A stretch of DNA of 64,000 nucleotides from Betaproteobacteria bacterium (GCA_028292405.1 JAQGMJ010000043.1:90508-154507); one strand, 5' to 3'. Positions 51,302 to 59,580 are shown, counted from the first letter of the stretch. Notes: generated by a model not told the origin, from the letters alone. Program-made: numbers and translations.

Positions 51302-51371
51302 AAAGAATGTCGGAGACTGCAATCGTTTTCCGGTTTTTAACGCCACTTCAGCCCTTCGTACCAACGCCGCC

Positions 51372-51917
51372 ATGGAACTCACGCCTGTCATGACCCGCTT
51401 TGTCCTTCACTGGGGCGAAATGGGCAGCCGCTGGGGGGTGAACCGCACCGTCGCGCAGATCCACGCCCTGCTGTTTCTAGCCGACCGGCCGCTGACGGCT
51501 GAGGACATTGCCGACACCCTGGCGATCGCGCGCTCGAACGTCAGCACCAGCCTGAAGGAATTGCAGAACTGGGGCCTGGCGCGGATCAACCACGTGATGG
51601 GCGACCGCCGCGACCACTTCGACACCCCGCGCGACATCTGGGAAATTTTTCGCATCGTGATGGAAGAGCGGCGCAAGCGAGAGATCGAGCCCACCTTGTC
51701 GGTGCTGCGCGATTGCGTGCTCGACGAGTCGGCGCACCAGCCGCAGGACGCACAGGCCCTGGCGCGCATCCGCATGGTGCTGGAATTTCTTGAAAGCCTG
51801 ACCGAGTGGGCCGACGAAATGCGCCACCTGCCGCCGGAAACCTCGATGAAGCTGATGCGCCTGGGCGTGAAGATCCAGCGCGTGCTCGGAAAATCAGCCC
51901 ACGCAGGCAAGCCATGA
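51372..51917 (+). CDS. GbsR/MarR-family transcriptional regulator, paralogue of the cydAB regulator
   Basis: A 181-residue winged-helix regulator (HTH about residues 35-75: LTAEDIADTLAIARSNVSTSLKELQNWGL; wing near GDRRDHFDTP). It is clearly related to the protein encoded at 4971-5540, sharing the start pattern L-T-P-x-x-x-x-F-V-L-H-x-GEMGSRWG and EERRKREI-x-PTLS. It heads an operon with a DCC thiol-oxidoreductase-like gene (4-base overlap), a Rossmann protein and DUF4166, and likely represses or activates it. The effector is unknown. Confidence 0.85.
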   Translation: MELTPVMTRFVLHWGEMGSRWGVNRTVAQIHALLFLADRPLTAEDIADTLAIARSNVSTSLKELQNWGLARINHVMGDRRDHFDTPRDIWEIFRIVMEERRKREIEPTLSVLRDCVLDESAHQPQDAQALARIRMVLEFLESLTEWADEMRHLPPETSMKLMRLGVKIQRVLGKSAHAGKP

Positions 51918-52348
51918 CCGCGCAACTCACTCCCCAGTTGACTCTCTACTACGACCACGCCTGCGCCATTTGCCGCAACGAGATGCAACGCCTGGCGCGC
52001 TGGGACAGCCGCGGCCGGCTCGCCTTCATCGACAGTTCGGCGCCTGATTTCGAAGCGCAGCAACATGGCTTTACTGCTGCCGCGCTCGACCGTGAGTTGC
52101 ATGGTGTCAGTGCCGACGGTAGCGTGCTGCGCGGCCTGGCCTGCATCCGCCGCGCCTATGCACTGACGCGCTTCGGCTGGCTCTGGCGCATCACCGCGTT
52201 GCCCGGATTGAGCCGCGGTTTCGACGCTTTTTATCTCTGGTTCGCCCGCCATCGGCGCGCAATATCAAGTCATCTGCTTATCGGCCGGCAACAGCACGAG
52301 GAATGCACCTCGGCCTGCGCCGCCAAACTCACGGGAACACGATCATGA
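51914..52348 (+). CDS. DCC-family (DUF393) thiol-disulfide oxidoreductase-like protein
   Basis: A 144-residue thioredoxin-fold-like protein with the family hallmark D-x-x-C-x-x-C near the start (YYDHACAICRNEM) and FIDSSAPDF afterwards. The C-terminal region (GWLWRITALPGLSRGFDAFYLWFARHR) is typical of DUF393. The two-Cys motif suggests redox activity, which is unproven for most members. Start and stop overlap both neighbours by 4 bases (ATGA), so it is translated as part of a tight four-gene operon. Confidence 0.88.
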   Translation: MTAQLTPQLTLYYDHACAICRNEMQRLARWDSRGRLAFIDSSAPDFEAQQHGFTAAALDRELHGVSADGSVLRGLACIRRAYALTRFGWLWRITALPGLSRGFDAFYLWFARHRRAISSHLLIGRQQHEECTSACAAKLTGTRS

Positions 52349-52962
52349 ACATTCTGCTTCTCGGCGGCTCCGGCCGCATCGGCCATCTGAGCCGAGCCGC
52401 GCTGGAAGCGCGCGGCCACTGCGTCACCGCGCCCAGCCATGCGGCCCTCGACCTGGCGCAGCATGCCACCCCCGAGTCGTGGCGGCCCTGGCTGGCCGGC
52501 ATCGACGCGGTGGTGCACGCCGCCGGCATCCTGCGCGAGAGCGGGCAGGACACTTTCGCCGCCCACCTGGCCGGCACGCGCGCGCTGTTTTTCGCCGCTT
52601 TCACCGGCAAGGTCGTGCGCATCGTCTACCTGTCGGCGGCCGGTGCCGACGAGGCGGCGAATGTCGACTTTTTCGCCGCCAAGGGTGCGGCCGACAGTTT
52701 TCTCTCGGTGCTGGACATCGACTCTGCGATCATCCGCCCCGGTCCCACCTATTTGCATGGTCCCGGCGAGACGCGGCGCTTTGCCCCGGAAGCCCTGGCG
52801 CTGCAGTGGCCCGGCGCCGCCGGCGACCTGCCGACCACCTCCGTTGAAGAAGTGATCGACGCCATTGTGCGCGCCACCGAGGCCCCGGCCGGCGCCCGCC
52901 CGGTGCTGCAGCTGGCAGGCGCACCGCTGCGTGCAAACGCGCCCCTGGCGCAGGCGGCGTAA
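52345..52962 (+). CDS. NAD(P)-binding Rossmann-fold protein (atypical SDR)
   Basis: A 205-residue NAD(P)-binding protein. GGSGRIG (residues 7-13) is the glycine-rich nucleotide loop. VVHAAGIL and VYLSAAGA are typical of atypical short-chain dehydrogenases, but the Tyr-x-x-x-Lys pair is replaced (FFAAKGAAD keeps only Lys). It could be a redox-sensing or inactive member. It overlaps the DCC gene by 4 bases and is followed by DUF4166. Confidence 0.82.
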   Translation: MNILLLGGSGRIGHLSRAALEARGHCVTAPSHAALDLAQHATPESWRPWLAGIDAVVHAAGILRESGQDTFAAHLAGTRALFFAAFTGKVVRIVYLSAAGADEAANVDFFAAKGAADSFLSVLDIDSAIIRPGPTYLHGPGETRRFAPEALALQWPGAAGDLPTTSVEEVIDAIVRATEAPAGARPVLQLAGAPLRANAPLAQAA

Positions 52963-52985
52963 ACATACCAGCGGCCCCTGCGCCG

Positions 52986-53531
52986 GTGGCGCGGCTTTAC
53001 CCCCTGCTGCTGGGCTCGCGCTACGACGAGCTGGCGCCGCTGTTGCGCGAGGTGCACGAGCGCGCCAATCTGCTGCGCGGCAAGGTGACCGTCACGCTCG
53101 GCGCCAATCCGCTGTCGCGCCTGCTGGCAAAACTGGCCGGTATGCCGGCTTCCTGCAGCGATGCTTCTTGTGAGGTGCGTTTCGAGCATCCACCCGGCTT
53201 GGCCGCAGGCGCCGAGCGCTGGGTACGTAATATGGCCGGTAGCCGCTTCAGTTCCCTGCTGGTGGCTGCTGCGCCGGCCGAGTTCAGGGAGTCGTTCGGC
53301 TGGTATCGCTTTCGCTTCGCGCTGGCGATCGACAACGGTGCGGTGGAGTTCACCCTGCGCGGCTGGTCCGTACTGGGTGTGCCGATGCCGCGCGTGTTGT
53401 GGCCGCGCATCAGTACCCGCGAATCGCAACAAGGCGGCGAATACCTGTTCGCGGTGCGCGTGGAATTGCCGCTGCTTGGCCTGCTGGTGGACTACCGGGG
53501 CCGCTTGCGCGTGGTCGAAGCGCGGGCTTAA
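52986..53531 (+). CDS. DUF4166 family protein
   Basis: A 181-residue protein starting with GTG at 52986. It carries the DUF4166 pattern: LRGKVTVTLGANPLSRLLAKLAGMPA, WVRNMAGSRFSSLL and GWYRFRFALAIDNGAVEFTLRGWSVLGVPMPRVLWPRIST. Members often occur with Rossmann/saccharopine-dehydrogenase-like or DCC genes. No activity is known to me. It ends the GbsR-led operon and overlaps the end of the convergent sirtuin gene by 4 bases. Confidence 0.85.
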   Translation: MARLYPLLLGSRYDELAPLLREVHERANLLRGKVTVTLGANPLSRLLAKLAGMPASCSDASCEVRFEHPPGLAAGAERWVRNMAGSRFSSLLVAAAPAEFRESFGWYRFRFALAIDNGAVEFTLRGWSVLGVPMPRVLWPRISTRESQQGGEYLFAVRVELPLLGLLVDYRGRLRVVEARA

Positions 53532-54271
53532 GCCTTCGCCTGCATGGCGTCGAGCAGCGCCGGCAGGATCTCGCCGCTGGCGCCGCGCAGCACGTAGTCG
53601 GCTTCCGCCGTCAGCGGGGTCTCGTCGCGATTGACTTCCACCACTGCCGCGCCATGGCGGCGCGCGGAGAAGGGCAATTCTGCCGCCGGGTAGACCACGG
53701 TGGAAGTGCCGACGCAAAAAAATACATCGCAGGCGGCGGCGGCGATCTTCGCTTCGTCCAGCGCCGCCAGCGGCAGGTTCTCGCCGAACCACACCACGTC
53801 CGGGCGGTAGGAAGATTTGCCGCAAGGGCAGGGCGGCGGGCTGCCGGGGCTGGCGGACGACAGGTCCAGCGCGATTGAGCAATCCATGCACTTGTGCTTG
53901 AGAATGTTGCCGTGCAGCTCGATCACGGCGCGGCTGCCGCTGCGGGCGTGCAGGCCGTCGACATTCTGCGTGATCAGCGTGAATTGCGGAAACAGGTCCT
54001 GCATCAGCGCCAGCGCACGGTGCCCGGGGTTGGGCTCGACCGCGCCGACGGCGCGGGCGCGGTGCGCATACCAGTCCCACACCAGTTTCGGATCGCGGCG
54101 AAACGCCTCGGGCGTGGCCAGGTCCTCGGGACGGAAGCGCGCCCACAGGCCGGTTTGCGCGTCGCGAAAGGTTGGCACCCCGGATTCGGCCGAGACGCCG
54201 GCGCCGGTCAGCACCGCGACGTGCTTTGCGCTTTTGAGTTTCGCCAGCAGCTCGGGAGCGAAGTCTTGCAT
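53528..54271 (-). CDS. cobB: NAD-dependent protein deacylase, class III sirtuin
   Basis: A 247-residue Sir2 deacylase. It has the NAD loop LTGAGVSAESGVPTFRDAQTGLW, the catalytic ITQNVDGLHARSG and ELHGN with the active His, and a zinc ribbon CMDC...PCPCG. Tyr68 and Arg71 (WYAHR) are the class III residues that recognise succinyl or malonyl groups, as in SIRT5 and CobB. It therefore likely removes acidic acyl groups from lysines as well as acetyl. It is a single gene convergent with the DUF4166 operon. Confidence 0.93.
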   Translation of the reverse strand: MQDFAPELLAKLKSAKHVAVLTGAGVSAESGVPTFRDAQTGLWARFRPEDLATPEAFRRDPKLVWDWYAHRARAVGAVEPNPGHRALALMQDLFPQFTLITQNVDGLHARSGSRAVIELHGNILKHKCMDCSIALDLSSASPGSPPPCPCGKSSYRPDVVWFGENLPLAALDEAKIAAAACDVFFCVGTSTVVYPAAELPFSARRHGAAVVEVNRDETPLTAEADYVLRGASGEILPALLDAMQAKA

Positions 54272-54349
54272 GCGCCGATAATGCGACTATTTTTGCCGCT
54301 TGTCGATCCCCGCGGGCCAGGCGATCTGGACGGCCGGCGCTTTCGTCTA

Positions 54350-54365
54350 TATAATTGACATGTCA
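54350..54365 (+). promoter_or_regulatory. -10 box with abutting TGACATGTCA palindrome upstream of marR
   Basis: TATAAT (54350-54355) is a perfect -10 element; its -35 (TGGACG, 54327-54332) is weak. The 10-bp perfect palindrome TGACATGTCA (54356-54365) covers the expected start of transcription. It is a good candidate site for autorepression by the MarR protein. Confidence 0.5.
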
Positions 54366-54427
54366 TCTATTGATATACCATGCATTAGCTAGTTTGCATT
54401 GGTTTCGTTCACCTCTTGCCTGCATCA

Positions 54428-54913
54428 ATGTCCAGACCCGCCCCAGCCGCGCCTCCACGCGCCTCCCGCTCCGAGCAGGTGCACCGCAACTTCATGGCCC
54501 TGATGGCGCAGATCAACCGCCAGTGGCGCCGCGCCATCGACCGCCAGTTGCAGCCGCTGGGCCTCACCGAGGCGACCTGGCTGCCGCTGCTGCATCTCGC
54601 GCGGGCGGCGCAGCCGATGCGCCAGAAGGACCTCGCCGCCTCCATGACCCTGGATAGTTCGTCGGTAGTGCGCCTGCTCGACGGCCTGCAGTCCGGCGGC
54701 TTCATCGAGCGCCTGGAGGGCGAGGACCGGCGGGTGAAGACGGTGCACCTCACCGCTCAGGGCCGGGCCGCCGTCAAGAAGGTCGAGGACCTGGTCGGCA
54801 GGGGGCACGACCGCCTGTATGCCGGCGTGCCGGAGCGCGACCTGGATCACGCGTTCAGCGTGCTCGAGCAGATCGCCGCGACCCTGGCGGCGCTCGACGA
54901 GGGCAACGCCTGA
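54428..54913 (+). CDS. MarR-family transcriptional regulator
   Basis: A 161-residue MarR protein with the standard HTH (MRQKDLAASMTLDSSSVVRLLDGLQSGGFIERLEGEDRRVKTVHLTAQG, residues about 65-115, including the D-x-R wing). Its stop shares one base with the start of the Bcr/CflA-type transporter (TGATG), the classic arrangement of a drug-responsive repressor and its efflux pump. Expression is probably self-repressed through the palindrome at 54356-54365. Confidence 0.92.
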   Translation: MSRPAPAAPPRASRSEQVHRNFMALMAQINRQWRRAIDRQLQPLGLTEATWLPLLHLARAAQPMRQKDLAASMTLDSSSVVRLLDGLQSGGFIERLEGEDRRVKTVHLTAQGRAAVKKVEDLVGRGHDRLYAGVPERDLDHAFSVLEQIAATLAALDEGNA

Positions 54914-56109
54914 TGGCGGCGTCGCACGTCGGCAGAGCCGCGCCGCCGCTCTGGCTGCTGGCGCTGATCACCGTCAGCGGCACTCTGGCGATGCACATGT
55001 TCGTGCCCGCCTTGCCAGTGGCGGCGCGCGATCTCGGTGCCAGCGTCGCCGCCATGCAGATGACCATCAGCCTGTACATCCTCGGCGTGGCCGGCGGGCA
55101 ACTGGTGTACGGCCCGCTGTCGGACGCGCTTGGGCGCCGGCCGATGCTGATCGTCGGCCTGAGCCTTTACGTGGTCGCCAGCGTGGCCGCGGCGCTGGCG
55201 CCGCAGGTGCACGCGCTGATCGCCGCCCGCCTGTTCCAGGCCCTGGGCGGCTGCGCCGGCCTGGCGCTGGGGCGGGCCATCGTGCGCGACACCGCGCCGG
55301 TGGACGAGGCGGTGCGCCACCTCGCGCTGATCAACCTGATGATGATGGCGGGCCCGGGCTTCGCGCCGCTGCTGGGCTCCGGATTTTCCGCCACGCTCGG
55401 CTGGCGCTCGATTTTCATCGTGCTGGCGGTGCTCGGTGCGATCACCCTGGCTTGCACTTGGCGCCTGCTGCCGGAAACCGGCAAGCCGACCGGCACCCTC
55501 AATCTTGCCTCGCTGGGCCGCGACTACACCGCGCTGCTGGGCTCGCGCCTGTTCCTCGGCTTCTCGCTAGGAGGCGCCTGCTCGACCACCTCGATCTACG
55601 GCTTCATCTCGGCGGCGCCCTACATCGTTACGAGCGAGTTGCATCGTCCGCTGCACGAGGCCGGCATTTATCTGGCGCTGGTAATGGTCGGCATCGCCCT
55701 GGGCAACATTCTCACGCGCCAGTTGATCCGCCATGTGCCGATCGCGCGCCTGATGATCATCGGCAACGCCATCAGCCTGGTCGGGGCGGGCAGCTTTCTG
55801 GCGCTGGCGCTGCTGGGCCAGCTGACGGTGATCTTGATGCTGGCGACAGCGATCCCGTTCGCGCTGGGCGCCGGCGTGGCCAGCCCGGCGGCGCTGACCA
55901 AATCGATCAGCGTCGATCCGCACCGGGTCGGCTCCGCTTCCGGCCTCTACGGCTGCGGGCAGATGATCGTCGGCGCCATTTGCACCGCCGTGGTGGGCCT
56001 GGGCCAGGGCGCCGCGTGGGTCGCCGGCAGCGTCATGCTCGGCTGCGCACTGCTCGGGCAACTCGGCTTCCTGACTGCGCTGGCGACCGAACGCCGCCTG
56101 AAAAAGTAG
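54913..56109 (+). CDS. Bcr/CflA-family multidrug efflux MFS transporter
   Basis: A 398-residue transporter with 12 helices. The MFS motif A after helix 2 is intact (GPLSDALGRRPMLIVGL), and the Bcr/CflA stretch LFQALGGCAGLALGRAIVRD is present. It probably exports drugs such as bicyclomycin or chloramphenicol analogues, or a metabolite, using the proton gradient. It is co-translated with the MarR regulator. A class I cytochrome c gene follows 98 bases later. Confidence 0.92.
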   Translation: MAASHVGRAAPPLWLLALITVSGTLAMHMFVPALPVAARDLGASVAAMQMTISLYILGVAGGQLVYGPLSDALGRRPMLIVGLSLYVVASVAAALAPQVHALIAARLFQALGGCAGLALGRAIVRDTAPVDEAVRHLALINLMMMAGPGFAPLLGSGFSATLGWRSIFIVLAVLGAITLACTWRLLPETGKPTGTLNLASLGRDYTALLGSRLFLGFSLGGACSTTSIYGFISAAPYIVTSELHRPLHEAGIYLALVMVGIALGNILTRQLIRHVPIARLMIIGNAISLVGAGSFLALALLGQLTVILMLATAIPFALGAGVASPAALTKSISVDPHRVGSASGLYGCGQMIVGAICTAVVGLGQGAAWVAGSVMLGCALLGQLGFLTALATERRLKK

Positions 56110-56207
56110 CGCCGCGGCCGCGGGAATTTGTCCGGCTCGATCGCGGTATGAGTGAGTGAAGGGCTTGCGCCGCGGGCCCGCAACAGTGAAACACTCACGG
56201 AGTCCCG

Positions 56208-56525
56208 ATGAAAATTCTGCCCCTGATGCGCGGCATGGCCGCGATCGCCCTCGGGCTGGCCGCCCTGCACGCGCAGGCCCAGTCCGCCCCCGAACTGGCG
56301 CAACAAAAAAATTGCCTGAACTGCCACCAGATCGACAGCAAGCTGGTCGGCCCGCCCTATAAGGAAGTGGCGGCGAAATACAAGGGGGACGCCGGCGCCG
56401 AAAACCGCCTGGTGAAAAAAGTGCTGGAAGGCGGCTACGGCAACTGGGGCACCATCCCGATGCCGGCCAACCCGATCACCGAAGCGCAGGCGCACCTGCT
56501 GGTGAAGTGGGTGCTGTCGCAGTAA
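56208..56525 (+). CDS. Class I c-type cytochrome (c551/c552-like)
   Basis: A 105-residue periplasmic cytochrome with a signal peptide (about residues 1-25, ending HAQAQS). The heme site is C-L-N-C-H (Cys36, Cys39, His40) and the sixth ligand is Met85 in GTIPMPAN. Size and the VGPPYKEVA and GGYGNWG-x-x-PM motifs fit the c551/c552 group, small electron shuttles to oxidases or nitrite reductase. GGAG precedes the ATG. It lies next to the ECF/anti-sigma and cupredoxin genes and could be their redox partner. Confidence 0.92.
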   Translation: MKILPLMRGMAAIALGLAALHAQAQSAPELAQQKNCLNCHQIDSKLVGPPYKEVAAKYKGDAGAENRLVKKVLEGGYGNWGTIPMPANPITEAQAHLLVKWVLSQ

Positions 56526-56589
56526 GCACGTGCCGCCGGGGCTTGCCCGGCGAGGCTGCGCAGTTAACCGCGCAGCAAACCCGCGGCCG

Positions 56590-57366
56590 CTAGCGGGCCG
56601 CGGCGGCGAGCTGCAGCAACTCGCGCAGGTCCGCCGGGTTGACGTCGGAAACGGCGACATAGACAAAGCCGTTTTCCTCGCGCGTCAGGATGTTGAAACC
56701 CTCGCGCTGCGCCGACTTGATCGACATGTAGCGCGCGCCCAGCTTCGCCGGCATCACATGCACGTTGATCAGGTGCTGCTTGTGGCGATACACCAGGGTG
56801 CTGACAGGCTCTTCCGCAATGACTTCCAGGCGCCCGCCGATCAGCGGGAAGCCCTTGGCGGCAAAGTCTTCCACCGGCGGCGAGTAGCGGATGCGGCCGT
56901 TGAACCAGGGCTTGACCGTATGGCTGTCGGAAGAGACCACATCGACCTGGTTCGGTGCCATCAGCGTGCGCAACTGCAGCGACACCAGTTCGCTTTCCAG
57001 CGCATTGTCGTTACGGCCCTGCAGCACCACCGAGGTGATGGTGACCGAGACCAGAGCGCTTGCCAGCACCGCCCCGGCCAGGCGGGGATTGAACCAGGCG
57101 GTGAACCAGCCCGGCGTAGTGGCGCGCTCGCGCTGCCCGACCATGCCGGGCAGCGCCTTCAGGCGTGCCGGCGCGCCGTAGTGCGTGGCATGCGCGCGGG
57201 TGGCGTCCGACAACCCGCGCAGGATGGCGTGGCGCCGCAGCAGCGAGCCGGAAAGCGGCGCGGTTGCATCCACCGGGCCCAGCAGGCCGCGCAGCTCGCC
57301 TTCGTCGGCCTCGCCGTCGATCAGCGCCGACAGCAAGCGCTCGTCGGGTTCAGCGGATTTGTTCAT
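56590..57366 (-). CDS. Anti-sigma factor (transmembrane, RseA/RsiW-like)
   Basis: A 258-residue single-pass protein. The N-terminal cytoplasmic segment (ERLLSALIDGEADEGELRGLLG) is the usual short anti-sigma helix bundle. A transmembrane helix lies near residues 95-115 (LAGAVLASALVSVTITSVVL). The periplasmic part ends in a MucB/RseB-like-sized domain (LINVHVMPAKLGARYMSIKSAQREGFNILTREENGFVYVAVSDVN). It overlaps the ECF sigma gene by 17 bases, so the two are translationally coupled. Confidence 0.88.
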   Translation of the reverse strand: MNKSAEPDERLLSALIDGEADEGELRGLLGPVDATAPLSGSLLRRHAILRGLSDATRAHATHYGAPARLKALPGMVGQRERATTPGWFTAWFNPRLAGAVLASALVSVTITSVVLQGRNDNALESELVSLQLRTLMAPNQVDVVSSDSHTVKPWFNGRIRYSPPVEDFAAKGFPLIGGRLEVIAEEPVSTLVYRHKQHLINVHVMPAKLGARYMSIKSAQREGFNILTREENGFVYVAVSDVNPADLRELLQLAAAAR

Positions 57367-57922
57367 AAGCGGTGATTCCTTGCTCGTTAAGGCTTTTCAG
57401 CATCATTTCCCGCGCCCGCGCCAGGCGCGACATCACCGTGCCCACCGGCACGTCGATCACCCGCGCAATTTCCTTGTAAGACAAATCCTCCAGTTCGCGC
57501 AGCACCAGGGCCTCGCGGTAATGCACCGGCAGGGCTGCCAGTGCTGCATTCAAGATCTTGGCGTCGGCGAAGCGCGAGGCCCAGCTCTCCGGGCTTTGCG
57601 CCCACAACGACTCGTCGGCCACCTGCTCGTGAATCTCCGGCTCCAGCGGCACCTCGTGCAAGGCGTCGCGCTTTTGCCCGGCGCGCCAGTCGAAAAACGC
57701 GCGCCGCACGATGCCCAAGAGCCAGGGCCGCCCGGCGTCGCCGCGCAGGGAGCCGAAGTATTGCCAGGCCCGCAAAACCGCTTCCTGCGCGATGTCATGC
57801 GCGTGCTGCTCATCGCCGCAAAGCCAGCGTGCCAGGTTATAGGCGGCGTCGACATGGGGCGTGATCAGGCGCGCAAAGCGCTCGCGCTTCTCCTCCTCCC
57901 CTGATTTACCGAAACCGAACAT
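57350..57922 (-). CDS. ECF RNA polymerase sigma factor
   Basis: A 190-residue ECF sigma factor. Region 2 is near residues 15-85 (ITPHVDAAYNLARWLCGDEQHAHDIAQEAVLRAWQYF). Region 4 is near 125-175 (YREALVLRELEDLSYKEIARVIDVPVGTVMSRLARARE). It overlaps its anti-sigma gene and is divergent from the metallophosphoesterase-cupredoxin operon, which is its likely target. A GC-rich hairpin (57960-57988) lies in the region before it. Confidence 0.92.
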   Translation of the reverse strand: MFGFGKSGEEEKRERFARLITPHVDAAYNLARWLCGDEQHAHDIAQEAVLRAWQYFGSLRGDAGRPWLLGIVRRAFFDWRAGQKRDALHEVPLEPEIHEQVADESLWAQSPESWASRFADAKILNAALAALPVHYREALVLRELEDLSYKEIARVIDVPVGTVMSRLARAREMMLKSLNEQGITAYEQIR

Positions 57923-58221
57923 CGAATATTCCTAAAAAACGCCAAGCAAGTCCAGAGAGCCGGGGGAGGCGAGGCGAGCCTCTCCCGGAAATCCGGCGGG
58001 GCGAGATGTAAGTGAGCGGGTACTGCCCTACTTACTCAGTATTTCCCCATTCTGGATGCATTTTCGGCCCGTTCGGGCACTGGCCAATATACCTATACCG
58101 GACCAGCGGCGGATTTATTCCAGGCGGAATATCGATTCGGGCGGGGCAGTAAGCAGGTGTGAGGCCGGCAAGCCCCTCAATGCAAGGTGCCGGCCCGACC
58201 CCATTTCCAAGGAGACCCGCA
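57923..58221. other. Structured divergent region between the ECF sigma gene and the metallophosphoesterase operon
   Basis: No gene is seen. The region holds an 11-bp stem (57960-57970 with 57978-57988, one G-T pair, 7-base loop) and a small GCCCG-TT-CGGGC hairpin near 58064-58076. A distant inverted pair TACTGCCC (58021-58028)/GGGCAGTA (58144-58151) brackets a TATTCC-AGGC-GGAATA hairpin. The last lies where an ECF -35 element with GGAATA might be sought. I could not assign promoters with confidence. Confidence 0.45.
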
Positions 58222-59115
58222 ATGAGCCATTCCAGCATCGACCGCCGCCAGTTTCTCAAGCTGGCCGGGGCCGGGGGCGCCGTATTCGCCTCCGGCCTGC
58301 CAGGATTCGCGTCCGCCCAAGGCGCGAAAGACTTTTATTTCGTCCAGTTGTCCGACACCCACTGGGGTTTCGAAGGCGCGCCCAACCCGGACGCCAAGGT
58401 GACCCTGAAAAAGGCCATCGCCTCGGTCAACGCCCTGTCGCCGGCGCCCGATTTCATCATGTTCACCGGCGACCTCACCCACACCACCGACGACCCCGCC
58501 GAACGCCGCCGCCGCATGGCCGAGTTCAAGGAAATCATCGGCGAGATCAAGGTGAAGACCATCCGCTTCATCCCCGGTGAGCATGACGCCTCGCTGGACC
58601 GCGGTAAGGCGTTTACCGAATTTTTCGGCAAGACCAATTACAGCTTCGACTACAAGGGCGTGCATTTCATCGCCCTAGACAACGTCTCCGACCCCACCGC
58701 CTCGCTGGGTGAGGAGCAGCTCGGCTGGCTGAAGGCGGATCTCGCCAAGCAAAAGACCGATGCGCGCATCGTCGTCTTCACCCACCGCCCGTTGTTCGAC
58801 CTCGCGCCTTCGTGGGACTGGGCTACACGCGACGGCGCCCAGGCAGTCGACCTGATGATGCCGTACCAGAACCTCACCGTGTTCTACGGCCACATCCACC
58901 AGGAACACCACCAGAAGACCGGGCATATTTCGCATCACGCCGCCAAGTCGCTGATTTTCCCGCTGCCGGCCCCCGGCTCGCAGCCCAAGCGCACGCCGCT
59001 GGCGTGGAACCCGGATGTGCCCTACAGCGGCCTGGGCTTTCGCGAAATCGAGCTGAAGGCGAAGGCCTCCATCGACCCCGAGGTGACCGAACTGCCGGTG
59101 GTGAAATCGGCATGA
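58222..59115 (+). CDS. Tat-exported metallophosphoesterase
   Basis: A 297-residue protein with a twin-arginine signal (DRRQFLKLAGAGGAVFASG). The calcineurin-like metal ligands are in order: D-x-H as Asp45 and His47 (LSDTHWG), FTGDLTH, PGEHDAS where most have G-N-H-D, THRPLF, and GHIHQEH. The Asn to Glu change would alter phosphate or transition-state contacts. AAGGAGA precedes the ATG at 58222. It overlaps the cupredoxin gene by 4 bases. The substrate is unknown; a periplasmic phospho-compound is expected. Confidence 0.9.
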   Translation: MSHSSIDRRQFLKLAGAGGAVFASGLPGFASAQGAKDFYFVQLSDTHWGFEGAPNPDAKVTLKKAIASVNALSPAPDFIMFTGDLTHTTDDPAERRRRMAEFKEIIGEIKVKTIRFIPGEHDASLDRGKAFTEFFGKTNYSFDYKGVHFIALDNVSDPTASLGEEQLGWLKADLAKQKTDARIVVFTHRPLFDLAPSWDWATRDGAQAVDLMMPYQNLTVFYGHIHQEHHQKTGHISHHAAKSLIFPLPAPGSQPKRTPLAWNPDVPYSGLGFREIELKAKASIDPEVTELPVVKSA

Positions 59116-59510
59116 GCGAGACGGTCAACATCAATCCGCAGCGCCGCCGCGCGCTGCGCCTGCTGGGCGCCGCCAGCGCGATCGGCGCGTTCGGAATGGC
59201 GGGCTATGGCGCCGGCGCATTCGCGCAGGCCGAAGAGCAGCACATCAAGATGACGGTGAAGCGCTTCGAGTATTCGCAAAGCGAAATCCATGTGAAGAAG
59301 GGCATTCCGGTGGTGGTGGAAATCGTCTCCCTGGACGTGCCGCATGGTTTTTCGGTGCCGGATTTCAAGGTGCGCGCCGAAGTGGTGATGCCGGGCAAGC
59401 CCACCTTCATCCGCTTCACGCCGGACAAGGCGGGTGAATTCCTCTACGTCTGCGACGTGTTCTGCGGCAGCGGCCACGAGGCGCTGGAAGGATCGCTGTT
59501 TGTGACCTGA
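59112..59510 (+). CDS. Exported cupredoxin with CuA-like motif lacking the Met ligand
   Basis: A 132-residue cupredoxin with a Tat-like signal (QRRRALRLLGAASAIGAFG). The metal residues are spaced as in the CuA site of cytochrome oxidase subunit II: His78 (VPHGF), Cys114, Cys118 and His122 (C-x3-C-x3-H in CDVFCGSGHEAL). The CuA methionine position is Leu125, and the usual Glu between the cysteines is Val116. A binuclear site may still form, or a different copper site results. It is co-translated with the metallophosphoesterase, next to an ECF pair and a cytochrome c. Confidence 0.88.
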   Translation: MSETVNINPQRRRALRLLGAASAIGAFGMAGYGAGAFAQAEEQHIKMTVKRFEYSQSEIHVKKGIPVVVEIVSLDVPHGFSVPDFKVRAEVVMPGKPTFIRFTPDKAGEFLYVCDVFCGSGHEALEGSLFVT

Positions 59511-59541
59511 GGCCGGCGCAAGCCACATTTCTCTCCGGTAC

Positions 59542-59580
59542 AAACAGGGCGCTTTCACCAAAAGCGCCCTGTTTTGTTTG
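59542..59580 (+). terminator. Strong intrinsic terminator after the cupredoxin gene
   Basis: A perfect 14-bp stem (59542-59555 with 59561-59574), loop CACCA, containing AGGGCGCTTT/AAAGCGCCCT and followed by T-rich GTTTTGTTTG. It ends the metallophosphoesterase-cupredoxin operon. Confidence 0.92.
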
